33,608 bases of DNA, from assembly GCA_012522555.1 (NCBI GenBank), contig JAAYKG010000172.1, positions 1 through 33,608 of the forward strand, in the 5' to 3' direction. The notes under the pieces are model-generated. The model ran no database searches, was not told where the DNA came from, and was given only the letters and a program-made list of their open reading frames with translations. The stretch is from Armatimonadota bacterium (GTDB lineage Bacteria; Armatimonadota; UBA5829). Below, in pieces: positions 15,661 to 23,879 of the stretch. The translations under genes were made by a program, and so were the position numbers. The first letter of the stretch is position 1. Each line of letters begins with the position of its first letter.

Positions 15661-17919
15661 ATGCTCGAGGGAATAGCAAAAGTCGGCGATGACACACCGC
15701 CAGACGACCGACAGAATATCTTGATTGCTTTGGCCAATCTGTCGAAAATTCTCGGGGCATCCGAAGCTGATTCCACATTCACGGAACTGGCTGAAACCGC
15801 AGCCACGATGCTGCGCGTGGAAAGAGCCGCCATTTTTTTGAAACGAGACGGCGAAGCGCTGTCTGTGGTCGGGCAAGTGGGACAAAGCGACGACGAATCG
15901 TTTACAAAAGGTGCAATTTTGGCAGCCGAGGAAGCGCTGTTTGGCGTGGAACCTGTCATCCATTCGGATATCTCATTAAGCGACTCGCTTAATGGATTGT
16001 CTGAGGCAGGAGTAGTTTCACTGTTGTGCGTGCCGCTTAGTATCGGCCGAGCGAGCGTCGGTGCGATAGTTGCAGCCTCCAACAAAAAGCGCAAATTTTC
16101 CTCCACCGACGTCGAGCTACTCCATACCGTCGCCAGCCAGACCGCACTCAAAGCTTGGCCGGAGGTCCCGGAATCTGAGTGCCTCGATCAGGCGGAGTTA
16201 ATCAGGCTGGCCCAACGCAAGATTCAAGAACTTTCGTTGATAAACCAGGTTAGCGGAGCCGTCAGCTCTACTTTGGACATTGATGTGCTGATCGACATCG
16301 CCCTCGAGCAGAGCATGCTGGCGGTTGGGGCGGATACCGGGTCTTTGATGCTGGTTCACGAAGAGACAGGCAAACTGCAGATCGCCGCGGCGCACGGGTT
16401 GGCCCGCAAAACCGTGGAAAACACTTCCCAGCAGATCGGAACCAGCGTGGCCGGATGGGTGGCCGAGCACGGAGAGAGTGTGCTGGTCTCAAACGCTCAC
16501 ACCGACACCCGATTTCGCATGCCATTTTATCGGGACGACATAACATCGGCGGCATCGGTGCCCCTAAAGACCAAATCCGAGGTCATCGGGGTGCTTAACG
16601 TGAACACCACCCGCCCGGATCGCAAGTTCGATGAGCGCGACCTGGCGCTGCTGGGGACCGTGGCCAACGAACTTGCCGCTGCAATAGAAAACGCCCGCCT
16701 GTATGCACGCGTAAATCGCCGCACAAAACAGCTCGACAGCTTGTTGACGATATCTCAAACCGTTACGTCCACCCTTAACCTCGATGAACTATTGCGACGT
16801 CTCAGCGATGAGATCACCAAATTGTTCACTCTCGATGCATGCATGATTCTTTTGCTTGACGACCTTAGCGGCAGGCTGCGACTAGGATATGGGACAGGAC
16901 TAAAGGCTCGCCGCCGATACGCTTATTATGACGCCGCGTCGCCGTTGGCTGCGCATATAGTCAAAACTCGCAGCAGACTGGTGATCAAAGATGTTCAGAA
17001 GTCAAGGAACTTTGCTACCGAGGTATCGGCTCGCGAGGGTCTTCGATCCGCCGTATGCCTTCCATTGAAGAACGCGGGCAAGCTGGTGGGGGTAGCGGTC
17101 GGCTTCGCAAAGGATGTGCGAGTTTTTCCAAAATCTCAGCGCGAGATAATGCGTCCGCTTGGCGAATTGGCCGGGGTGGCGATCCGCAACGCCAGGGTAT
17201 ACCGCCAGAAATATAAAATGGCGGAAATTCTGACCCAACGGACTATGCCTTCGACGATACCGGGGGTGGAAGGGCTGGATATCGGTCACAAATTTATGCC
17301 TGTTCACGAAATCGGGGGGGATTATTACGATTTCCTGCAAGTCGAGCCTGGAAAGATCGGGGTTGTCATGGCTGATGTTTCCGGCCATGATGTGGAAGCC
17401 GCCGAATATACCAGTATGGGCAAACACGTAATACGAGCCTACGCTAGAGAGCACATATTTCCCGCTCGCGTTCTGAGCAACACAAACGATCTTATCTGTG
17501 AGGACACCCGCGCAGAGATATTTATCAGCGCATTCTATGGGGTCATCGATCTGCAAAAAAAGAAGTTGCACCACGCCAACGCCGGCTGCGAAAGGCCGAT
17601 ACTCTACAGGCCCAGTGAAGGCAGCGTCTCACGATTAGAGGCCGATGGGATGCTGCTGGGAATTATGGCCCATACTCACTTCGAGGAGCGTGAAATCGAC
17701 CTTAAACCGGGGGATATAATCGCGATGTTCACCGATGGTCTTACCGAGGCGGGGATCGACAAGGATCGCTTTGGAGACGACCGAACAATCGCTGCGATAG
17801 CTGCCAGCGCTCGATTGTCCGCCCAGCAAATCGCCGATTCTATCTCCAACGCGCTCGCTGATTTCGTGCGGGGCCAGATGTCTGACGATGTTGCAATAGT
17901 AGTAATAAAAATCATTTAG
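15661..17919 (+). CDS. Triple-GAF PP2C-type serine phosphatase (RsbU/SpoIIE-like)
   Basis: Cytoplasmic signal-regulated phosphatase, expected to dephosphorylate a STAS-domain anti-anti-sigma factor. From the chosen ATG (GGAGA four bases upstream) it is 752 residues. Three GAF domains follow one another at roughly 15-160, 185-345 and 360-520; these bind small ligands or sense redox state. A short helical linker precedes the SpoIIE/PP2C domain at about 545-752, in which all metal-site motifs are present: GGDYYDF, MADVSGHD, FTDGLTEAG, MSDDVAIVV. There is no transmembrane segment. The RsbW-like gene follows after 105 bases on the same strand. The track start at 15649 adds only MEII and lacks ribosome binding site spacing. 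Neither the target nor the GAF ligands can be named. Confidence 0.93.
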   Translation: MLEGIAKVGDDTPPDDRQNILIALANLSKILGASEADSTFTELAETAATMLRVERAAIFLKRDGEALSVVGQVGQSDDESFTKGAILAAEEALFGVEPVIHSDISLSDSLNGLSEAGVVSLLCVPLSIGRASVGAIVAASNKKRKFSSTDVELLHTVASQTALKAWPEVPESECLDQAELIRLAQRKIQELSLINQVSGAVSSTLDIDVLIDIALEQSMLAVGADTGSLMLVHEETGKLQIAAAHGLARKTVENTSQQIGTSVAGWVAEHGESVLVSNAHTDTRFRMPFYRDDITSAASVPLKTKSEVIGVLNVNTTRPDRKFDERDLALLGTVANELAAAIENARLYARVNRRTKQLDSLLTISQTVTSTLNLDELLRRLSDEITKLFTLDACMILLLDDLSGRLRLGYGTGLKARRRYAYYDAASPLAAHIVKTRSRLVIKDVQKSRNFATEVSAREGLRSAVCLPLKNAGKLVGVAVGFAKDVRVFPKSQREIMRPLGELAGVAIRNARVYRQKYKMAEILTQRTMPSTIPGVEGLDIGHKFMPVHEIGGDYYDFLQVEPGKIGVVMADVSGHDVEAAEYTSMGKHVIRAYAREHIFPARVLSNTNDLICEDTRAEIFISAFYGVIDLQKKKLHHANAGCERPILYRPSEGSVSRLEADGMLLGIMAHTHFEEREIDLKPGDIIAMFTDGLTEAGIDKDRFGDDRTIAAIAASARLSAQQIADSISNALADFVRGQMSDDVAIVVIKII

Positions 17920-18024
17920 TGTTCATTTTGGGCTGTAATTCGGCTCTTTCACCTCCAGCGTAAGACAATTCCCACCGATAATCCAATTATTCGAAGCAAT
18001 AAAACGTCTTCAAGCCAGGAGATT

Positions 18025-18450
18025 GTGAAGTTGAAGCAAGGCCACGTCGTTGAGTTAGAGATCCCCAGCGCTCCGGAATATGTAAGCATCGTGCGTCGCG
18101 CTGTGGAAGGATTAGCCCGACGAATGGAGTTCAGCGAAGTCCAGATCGAGGACCTGAAATTGGCGGTCGGCGAGGCTTGCACAAATGCAGTTCGACACGG
18201 ATGCGCCGATAACGATCTGCGGCATATCGCCGTGCGCTGTATGGTTATGGACGAAGGCCTCGCTGTCGAGATACGAAACGATATAAGAGACTGCCGAATC
18301 CCGACAGTCCCCGCGCAGCCCGATGTCACCCGTGAAGGTGGGTTTGGACTTTACCTTATCCGCAAGTTGATGGACGAGGTGGATATTGTCTGGGAGCCGG
18401 AGACCGCAGTAGTAAAGATGCTAAAGCGTCTCAGCCCCACCGCCGTCTAG
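18025..18450 (+). CDS. RsbW/SpoIIAB-like anti-sigma factor, serine kinase
   Basis: A 141-residue GHKL-fold ATPase of the anti-sigma type, the natural partner of the upstream phosphatase in a partner-switching circuit: it would bind a sigma factor or phosphorylate a STAS antagonist. The N box appears as LKLAVGEACTNAVRHG (about 47-62) and the glycine box as REGGFGLYLIRKLMDEV (about 104-120). The start is GTG in the track, with AGGAG only three bases upstream; TTG at 18031, nine bases from the same AGGAG, is equally plausible and would drop two residues. No STAS protein and no sigma factor lie within the window. It ends one base before the convergent thiM stop. Confidence 0.9.
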   Translation: MKLKQGHVVELEIPSAPEYVSIVRRAVEGLARRMEFSEVQIEDLKLAVGEACTNAVRHGCADNDLRHIAVRCMVMDEGLAVEIRNDIRDCRIPTVPAQPDVTREGGFGLYLIRKLMDEVDIVWEPETAVVKMLKRLSPTAV

Positions 18451-18451
18451 C

Positions 18452-19258
18452 CTAAGCCACGCTTATTTTAGCCAACCTGGCGATATCATCGGCATTCACA
18501 GCATACAGCGCGTTCATCAACTCCACCCCAAAAGTCCCCGGGCGATCCCCCGATATTTGCGCCGCGAGTTCACCCGCAAGCCCAAATGACACCAGGCCGC
18601 CCAGCGCAGCCAAAAACGGATCGGCTTGAACCGCTGCGAACGCAGCGACGGCAACGTTGGACATACAGCCAGTGCCGACCAATCGGCTTAACATAACATC
18701 GCCATTTGCGATATTCGCTGCTCGTTTGCCATCGCTGACAACATCTATCGGGCCTGTTATCGCAACTGTGCAGCCGTAAATGGCTGCAAACTGTGCCGCG
18801 ATTTCGTCTGGGGTTCCGGATGCGCTGATTGATTCGACCCCTCTTACCTCGGCGGCTATCCCCGCGAGGCTGGCGACCTCCCCGAGATTGCCGCGCACTA
18901 TCGAGACATCGAGAGCTTTCAGAAGTCGTTTGCTGGATTGTATTCGCAGTTTTGTTGTGCCTGCCCCGACCGGGTCGAGTATAACAGGAATGCCGAGTTC
19001 GTTGGCGCGTCTTCCGGCAAGCTCCATCGCATCGACCCAGGCCGGCTCCAAAGTGCCGATATTGAGAACCAACGCGCCGGCTATGGAAACCATATCCTCG
19101 ACCTCTTCGACCGCGTGGGACATAATAGGCAGCGCTCCTATGCATAAAGTGGCATTGGCGGTCTCGTTCATTACAACATAATTTGTGATGCTGTGAACAA
19201 GCGGCCGTTTCTTACGAACAAGGTTGAGGTCGTTTGAGATTGTCTTGATTGTATCCAT
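18452..19258 (-). CDS. thiM: Hydroxyethylthiazole kinase
   Basis: Thiamin salvage enzyme phosphorylating 4-methyl-5-(2-hydroxyethyl)thiazole with ATP. The 268-residue ribokinase-fold protein shows the family N-terminus (RPLVHSITNYVVMNETANA), the PVILDPVGAG segment near 95-104, and RLVGTGCMSNVAVAAF near 190-205, with the anion-hole GTGC. The start ATG is preceded by GGAGGG three bases upstream. It stands alone: thiE and thiD, its usual partners, are not nearby. A search by eye of its 5' leader found no TPP-riboswitch CTGAGA core. Its promoter faces away from the Gfo/Idh/MocA gene. Confidence 0.94.
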   Translation of the reverse strand: MDTIKTISNDLNLVRKKRPLVHSITNYVVMNETANATLCIGALPIMSHAVEEVEDMVSIAGALVLNIGTLEPAWVDAMELAGRRANELGIPVILDPVGAGTTKLRIQSSKRLLKALDVSIVRGNLGEVASLAGIAAEVRGVESISASGTPDEIAAQFAAIYGCTVAITGPIDVVSDGKRAANIANGDVMLSRLVGTGCMSNVAVAAFAAVQADPFLAALGGLVSFGLAGELAAQISGDRPGTFGVELMNALYAVNADDIARLAKISVA

Positions 19259-19290
19259 TTTCCCTCCAGACAGGTTGGTTCAGTTCATAC

Positions 19291-19319
19291 ATGATAAATC
19301 CAATCGCCAGACTCGGCAA
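19291..19319 (-). promoter_or_regulatory. Promoter of thiM
   Basis: Minus strand TTGCCG (four of six), 17 bases, TATCAT (five of six). Start near 19284 gives a short leader of about 26 bases, too short for a TPP riboswitch. Confidence 0.55.
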
Positions 19320-19364
19320 GATAACGGGCAACCCAGCTCGACTTTTTTCGCCGTGCGCAATGAC

Positions 19365-19393
19365 TTGCTATGTACAATCTAGTGCTCTACAAT
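19365..19393 (+). promoter_or_regulatory. Promoter of Gfo/Idh/MocA dehydrogenase
   Basis: TTGCTA (four of six), 17 bases, TACAAT (five of six), giving a leader of about 56 bases before the ATG at 19456. It lies inside the N-terminal extension of the ORF-track start at 19249, arguing for the shorter protein. Confidence 0.55.
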
Positions 19394-19455
19394 GGTTCAC
19401 AGATGAGTTTGTACGGCACTATTGTTATAGAATTGCATCAACGAGGTACTTTGTG

Positions 19456-20544
19456 ATGGGGAAATCTTCTGAGCTTAAGGTCGGCATGATCGGCTGTGGC
19501 GGCATTGCAGGCGGCAAGCATCTGCCGAGTCTTGCAAAACTGGATGCTGTGAAATTGGTCTCTTTTTGCGACATTATCGAGGATCGCGCCGCTGAGAAAG
19601 CGGGCGCATTCGGCGTTACAGGCGCGACGACTTATACCGATTATCGCAAGATGCTGGAGGCGGAGAAGCTGGATGTGGTTCACGTGTGTACACCCAACAT
19701 CAGCCACGCCGATATTACCGTAGCTGCTCTTGAATCGGGCTGCCATGTGATGTGCGAGAAGCCTATGGCCAAGACCGCCGAAGGCGCCAGAAAGATGGTC
19801 GAGGCGGCCAAACGAACCGGCAAAAAACTCACCATCGGCTATCAGAACCGGTTTCGAGCCGATTCTCGGTATCTGAAATCGTTCTGCGACGCAGGTGGGC
19901 TGGGTGATATCTACTTCGCCAAAGCCCATGCTCTTCGCAGGAGAGCAGTTCCGACCTGGGGAGTGTTTCTCGATGCCGAAGCGCAGGGCGGTGGCCCACT
20001 TATCGACATCGGAACACACGCGCTGGATCTGACGCTGTGGATGATGAACAACTATGAGCCGGAATTCGCGGTCGGAAACACCTACCGCAAGCTCGGCGAT
20101 CGAGAGAACTGCGCAAACCCGTGGGGGCCATGGGATCCGAAACAGTTCACGGTTGAGGATTCGGCTTTTGGATATATCCACTTCAAGAACGGAGCTACGG
20201 TTTTTCTGGAGGCAAGCTGGGCGTTGAACCTGCGCAAAACGGATGAGGCAATCTGCACGCTATGCGGCACCGAAGCTGGTGCGGATATGTGGGATGGGCT
20301 GCATATCAACGGTGAGCGATTCGGCAAGATGTATGTGGAAAGGGCGCAGCTGGAGCCTGGCAGCGTGCCGTTCTATTCCGGAAACGATGAAATACCGGCC
20401 GAGCTGGAGGCTGCGAGCTGGATCGATGCGGTGCTTGAGGATAAAGATCCAGTTGTGCTGCCGGAGCAGGCCCTGGTGGTCACGGAGATTCTCGAGGCTA
20501 TTTATAAATCCAACGAGACCGGCAAACCAGTCTACTTCGACTAA
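19456..20544 (+). CDS. Gfo/Idh/MocA-family NAD(P)-dependent dehydrogenase
   Basis: Oxidoreductase acting on a sugar or cyclitol hydroxyl. The chosen ATG, with GAGGT eight bases upstream, yields 362 residues starting MGKSSELKVGMIGCGGIAGGKHLPSL; the Rossmann glycine motif sits at the expected distance from this start. The catalytic-domain EKP occurs in CHVMCEKPMAKTAEG, and the active-site GGGPLIDIGTHALDLTLWMM matches the conserved GGxxxDxGxHxxD pattern. The 69 extra residues in the ORF track have no family resemblance and overlap the promoter. Flanked by the divergent thiM and by a strong terminator, so it is a single-gene unit. Substrate is unknown; inositol, glucose and hexosamine derivatives are all used in this family. 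Confidence 0.93.
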   Translation: MGKSSELKVGMIGCGGIAGGKHLPSLAKLDAVKLVSFCDIIEDRAAEKAGAFGVTGATTYTDYRKMLEAEKLDVVHVCTPNISHADITVAALESGCHVMCEKPMAKTAEGARKMVEAAKRTGKKLTIGYQNRFRADSRYLKSFCDAGGLGDIYFAKAHALRRRAVPTWGVFLDAEAQGGGPLIDIGTHALDLTLWMMNNYEPEFAVGNTYRKLGDRENCANPWGPWDPKQFTVEDSAFGYIHFKNGATVFLEASWALNLRKTDEAICTLCGTEAGADMWDGLHINGERFGKMYVERAQLEPGSVPFYSGNDEIPAELEAASWIDAVLEDKDPVVLPEQALVVTEILEAIYKSNETGKPVYFD

Positions 20545-20551
20545 TACTATC

Positions 20552-20584
20552 GCCCCGGGTTAAGCACAATCCGGGGCTATTTTT
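20552..20584 (+). terminator. Intrinsic terminator with alternative pairing
   Basis: Stem GCCCCGG/CCGGGGC with a twelve-base loop, followed by TATTTTT, starting eight bases after the stop codon. The loop contains AAGCACAA (20562-20569), perfectly complementary to TTGTGCTT at 20583-20590 just beyond the U tract, so a pseudoknot or a competing helix is possible. Confidence 0.85.
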
Positions 20585-20630
20585 GTGCTTGAGAGGAGCT
20601 GTTTTTTTGCATTTTGGGGTGATTTTTCTT

Positions 20631-20658
20631 GTGACATCAAAGCCTCCCCTGCTATAAT
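20631..20658 (+). promoter_or_regulatory. Promoter of aspA, leaderless geometry
   Basis: GTGACA (five of six), 16 bases, perfect TATAAT with TGC in front. Only six bases separate the -10 from the ATG at 20665, so the first transcribed base should be at the start codon. The intervening bases AAGCCC hold no Shine-Dalgarno sequence. Confidence 0.75.
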
Positions 20659-20664
20659 AAGCCC

Positions 20665-22080
20665 ATGAAAACGCGCACAGAACACGACCTGCTAGGAACT
20701 ATGGAGGTCCCCGCGGACGCTTACTACGGCATCCACAGCCTCCGCGCCCAAATGAATTTCGATCTATCCGGGCTGCGTCTTATCCCCGAAATGATTCTCG
20801 CTTTAGCCGAAGTCAAGAAGGCATGCGCTCTGGCTAATGCGAGGACCGGCCATCTTGATGAGCAAATTGCGGAGGCCATCTGCACGGCCTGCGATGAAAT
20901 TGCGGCCGGCGGGTTCAGCGACCAATTTATCACCGACCCATTCCAGGGCGGCGCAGGCACCTCGGCGAATATGAACTCCAATGAAGTCATAGCCAATCGA
21001 GCAATCGAGCTGCTCGGAGGGGAAAAAGGAGACTATTCGAAGGTTCATCCACTCGATCATGTAAACCTGGCTCAGTCCACGAACGACTCTGTGCCCACAG
21101 CTATTCGAGTCGCCGCATGCAGATTGCTCGCGCAGACCGCCGAAGCGCTTGCTGAGCTGCTGAGTGCGCTTGAGGCAAAAGAGGCGGAATATGCCGGGGT
21201 GTTGAAGCTTGGCCGCACGGAGATGCAGGATGCTGTGCCTATGACTTTGGGCCAGGAGTTCGGCGCGTGGGCGAGAGCGGTTGACCGAGATATGGGGAGG
21301 CTGTGCAAGGCGCAGGTCCTGCTTATGGAAGTAAACCTGGGCGGCACTGCCATCGGGACTGGCCTGAATGCGGACCCTGTTTATGTGAAAGAAGTGGTCG
21401 AAATACTCAGCGAAGTCACAGGCTTGCCGTTTGAGTCTGCCCCGGATATGATCGATTCGACACAGAATTGTGATGTTTTTGCTGAGGTGTCTGGGCTGAT
21501 TAAGTCCGCTGCCGTAAATATCTCGAAGATAGCCGCTGATCTTCGAATCCTCAGCTCCGGCCCGAGAGGCGGGTTTGGAGAAATCGCGCTGCCACCGCTG
21601 CAGGCCGGCAGTTCGATTATGCCGGGCAAAGTGAACCCTGTGGCGACCGAAGCGGCGACGCAATGCGCGTTTCGAATTATAGCGAATGATGTCGCTATAA
21701 CTATGGCTACGGCGGGCGGCCAGCTCGAACTAAACGCTTTTTTGCCGATGATCTCGCATAATCTGTTCGAATCGCTGAGGCTGCTGGGCGGAGCTGCGAA
21801 ATTGCTTGCGGAAAAGTGTATAAACGGGATCGTCGCTGACGAAAAGAAGTGTGTCGAGCACCTGGAAAACAGCTTTGGGATGTTGACGGCGCTTTGTCCG
21901 CACATCGGATATGAGGCGTCGTCGAACCTTGCCAAAGAATCTACCAAATCCGGCAAGAATATTCGCGAAATCGCGATCGATAAGGGCCTGTTGAGCGCTC
22001 AGCAGCTTGACGCGATCCTCACCCCTGCCGCTATGACCCAACCGGGAATAATAGGCGAGGATGCGTGTAAAGATAGCTGA
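20665..22080 (+). CDS. aspA: Aspartate ammonia-lyase
   Basis: Converts L-aspartate to fumarate and ammonia; homotetramer of the aspartase/fumarase superfamily. The 471-residue protein begins MKTRTEHDLLGTMEVPADAYYGIH, matching known aspartases from the first residues, so the start is secure. Substrate-binding and catalytic motifs: TSANMNSNEVIANRA near 100-113, STNDSVPTA near 139, TEMQDAVPMTLGQEF near 186-200, and the mobile-loop signature GSSIMPGKVNP near 315-325. The leading RTEHDLLG and the TEMQDA segment favour aspartase over fumarase. No ribosome binding site is present and the promoter -10 ends six bases before ATG. A MATE transporter and hydF follow downstream, beyond a terminator. Confidence 0.93.
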   Translation: MKTRTEHDLLGTMEVPADAYYGIHSLRAQMNFDLSGLRLIPEMILALAEVKKACALANARTGHLDEQIAEAICTACDEIAAGGFSDQFITDPFQGGAGTSANMNSNEVIANRAIELLGGEKGDYSKVHPLDHVNLAQSTNDSVPTAIRVAACRLLAQTAEALAELLSALEAKEAEYAGVLKLGRTEMQDAVPMTLGQEFGAWARAVDRDMGRLCKAQVLLMEVNLGGTAIGTGLNADPVYVKEVVEILSEVTGLPFESAPDMIDSTQNCDVFAEVSGLIKSAAVNISKIAADLRILSSGPRGGFGEIALPPLQAGSSIMPGKVNPVATEAATQCAFRIIANDVAITMATAGGQLELNAFLPMISHNLFESLRLLGGAAKLLAEKCINGIVADEKKCVEHLENSFGMLTALCPHIGYEASSNLAKESTKSGKNIREIAIDKGLLSAQQLDAILTPAAMTQPGIIGEDACKDS

Positions 22081-22132
22081 TCGAACTCTCCGGCGTGAAA
22101 GTCTATACGTGAATTAACAAAATTATAATCTG

Positions 22133-22170
22133 GCCGGTCAGCGATTTTGGCCTCTTGACCGGCGGTTTTT
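22133..22170 (+). terminator. Intrinsic terminator after aspA
   Basis: Eight-pair perfect stem GCCGGTCA/TGACCGGC with a fifteen-base loop, then GG and TTTTT. It starts 52 bases after the stop codon, so aspA is probably a separate transcript from the MATE-hydF pair. Confidence 0.85.
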
Positions 22171-22302
22171 CCCTCCGTTCTCCGGGGCGGAGGGATAATT
22201 ATTCTTTGATTGCCCCCAAAGGACTCTCCTCTTTTATGCCAGGGCCAATGCACAAATAAATAGTCAGTTTTAAGACTGCGATCTTTCGCTATTGCCAAGC
22301 CT

Positions 22303-22330
22303 TTTCCCTCTCCTGAGAGGCTGGGGTAGC
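22303..22330. repeat. Short GC-rich palindrome related to 2853-2895
   Basis: On the minus strand GCTACCCC...CCTCTC-AG-GAGAGG-GAAA. The outer words GCTACCCC and GGAGAGGGA also bound the palindrome at 2853-2895. Two degenerate copies are thin evidence for a repeat family. Confidence 0.3.
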
Positions 22331-22435
22331 TTTGTTTTAGTGCGCCAGCTCTGTCTTTTCTGCGGCCGCCGGTTTTCGTTTGCACACTGGTTGTCGTAAA
22401 ATAGAAAGAGGGCGCTTTATGAAATTGAGGTACTT

Positions 22436-23866
22436 GTGACGCAACAAATCGACAAATCCCCAAAGCACGGTGGACGAGATATGACAGTCGGCAGCATTCC
22501 GCGCCACCTCATAATGTTCTCGCTTCCGATGCTGGCGGGCAATGCAATACAGACGGCCTACGGGTTCGTCAACGCCTATTGGGTCGGCAAAAAACTCGGC
22601 GAAGGGCCACTGGCGGCGGTCACCAGCAGTTTCCCTGTCCTGTTTTTGCTGATGGCGGTGGCGATGGGTCTTACTATGGGCACAAGTATCCTGGTGGCGC
22701 AGTTTGCGGGGGCGAAGGAGTGGGATCGTATGAAAAAGACGATCCAGACCTCCACTGTTATGCTGGCGTTCGTTGGCGCTTTGTTTATGTTTATAGGCTA
22801 TGCATTCGCCGACGATATTATGCGACTGATGGACACCCCTCGCTCCATCTATCCTATGGCCGTTAGCTATCTCAAGATCTATATTCTATCGATGCCGGCT
22901 ATGTTCGGGATGTTTCTGGTGGCGTCCGCGCTGAGAGGCGTCGGTGACTCAAAAACCCCGTTATATTTTCAAGTGGTCGCATTAGTGGTCACTGCTGTGC
23001 TCGACCCGATTTTGATGTTTGGATGGCTGGGTTTCCCAAGGTTCGGCTTGAACGGGACGGCGATTGCCAGCGTCAGCACCCAATGGGCCGGGATGCTTGC
23101 GTTGATGATATATCTCGCACGCAAAAAGAATATTGCGTCTCCGGACTGGCGTCGATTGTATGTGGATTGGCCGACGTGTTGGCTAATCATCAAGATCGGC
23201 CTGCCGTCTGTGGCGCAGCAGAGCCTGGTTTCGCTGGGGATGATTTTTGTGATTACGATCATAAACGGCTTTGGTCAGGAGGCGACGGCGGCTTTTGGGG
23301 TCGGGATGCGAATCGACCAGCTCGCTTTTATGCCTGCGCTGACATTCGGCGGCTCGGTTGCTATGTTGGTGGGCCAAAATATCGGGGCTGGGTTGACGCA
23401 TCGAGCCAAAGAAGTATTCGGATGGGGGATTATGGTATGTGGCGGCATCAGCCTTGTCTTTGCGGTGGTCGCTTTCACAGTGCCGGAGTATATGGTGAGA
23501 ATATTTATGGACGAGCCGCAGGGCTTCGGGATCGCTGTAAATTATCTGCGCATAATGGCGATATCATACATTTTCTTTTCGGTGTTGTTTGTTGCTAACG
23601 GTGTCATAAATGGTGCGGGATATACGCTGATAACCACGATCATTTCACTCGTGGGGTTGTATGTTGCGCGAGTGCCCTTGGCAATATATCTGTCGCAGCG
23701 AATGGGCCAGGTGGAGGGAGTGTTTTATGCTATGACGATTAGCAACGCTGTATCGATGGCCATAGCCCTCGCCTGCTATGTGTCCGGGTTCTGGAAGAAA
23801 CCACTTATTCGCCACGGCAATGTCGAGCCGGTCGAAGACATCGAACCGCTTCCTGTTATGGATTAA
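22436..23866 (+). CDS. MATE-family multidrug/metabolite efflux transporter
   Basis: A 476-residue inner-membrane transporter with about twelve hydrophobic segments in two MatE halves: residues 25-230 (LIMFSLPMLAGNAIQTAYGFVNAYWVG, a classical MATE helix 1) and 245-450 (IGLPSVAQQSLVSLGMIFVITIING, the matching helix 7). MATE proteins export cationic drugs or metabolites using Na+ or H+. Translation begins at GTG with GAGG five bases upstream; the following residues are polar, then the first helix starts on schedule. hydF begins 13 bases after the stop, so the two are very probably one operon. The substrate is unknown, and a link between MATE transport and hydrogenase maturation is not established. 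Confidence 0.93.
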   Translation: MTQQIDKSPKHGGRDMTVGSIPRHLIMFSLPMLAGNAIQTAYGFVNAYWVGKKLGEGPLAAVTSSFPVLFLLMAVAMGLTMGTSILVAQFAGAKEWDRMKKTIQTSTVMLAFVGALFMFIGYAFADDIMRLMDTPRSIYPMAVSYLKIYILSMPAMFGMFLVASALRGVGDSKTPLYFQVVALVVTAVLDPILMFGWLGFPRFGLNGTAIASVSTQWAGMLALMIYLARKKNIASPDWRRLYVDWPTCWLIIKIGLPSVAQQSLVSLGMIFVITIINGFGQEATAAFGVGMRIDQLAFMPALTFGGSVAMLVGQNIGAGLTHRAKEVFGWGIMVCGGISLVFAVVAFTVPEYMVRIFMDEPQGFGIAVNYLRIMAISYIFFSVLFVANGVINGAGYTLITTIISLVGLYVARVPLAIYLSQRMGQVEGVFYAMTISNAVSMAIALACYVSGFWKKPLIRHGNVEPVEDIEPLPVMD

Positions 23867-23879
23867 CGCGAGGTAGGCA

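Larger units (their letters stand above)
22081..22435. other. Intergenic region with terminator and two palindromes
   Basis: This 355-base gap holds the aspA terminator (22133-22170), a second palindrome CCCTCCG/CGGAGGG at 22171-22194, and a palindromic element at 22303-22330 resembling the one at 2853-2895. A weak promoter for the MATE gene (TTTTCG, 18 bases, TAAAAT, 22373-22402) may be present. No coding sequence is apparent. Confidence 0.5.

Noticed and set aside
19249-19455. 69-residue N-terminal extension of the Gfo/Idh/MocA dehydrogenase
   Set aside because: It overlaps a promoter and lacks family similarity; the Rossmann motif is at the normal distance from the ATG at 19456.
19259-19455. 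TPP riboswitch upstream of thiM
   Set aside because: Checked on the minus strand: no CTGAGA core or other conserved THI-box words are present, and the predicted leader is only about 26 bases.
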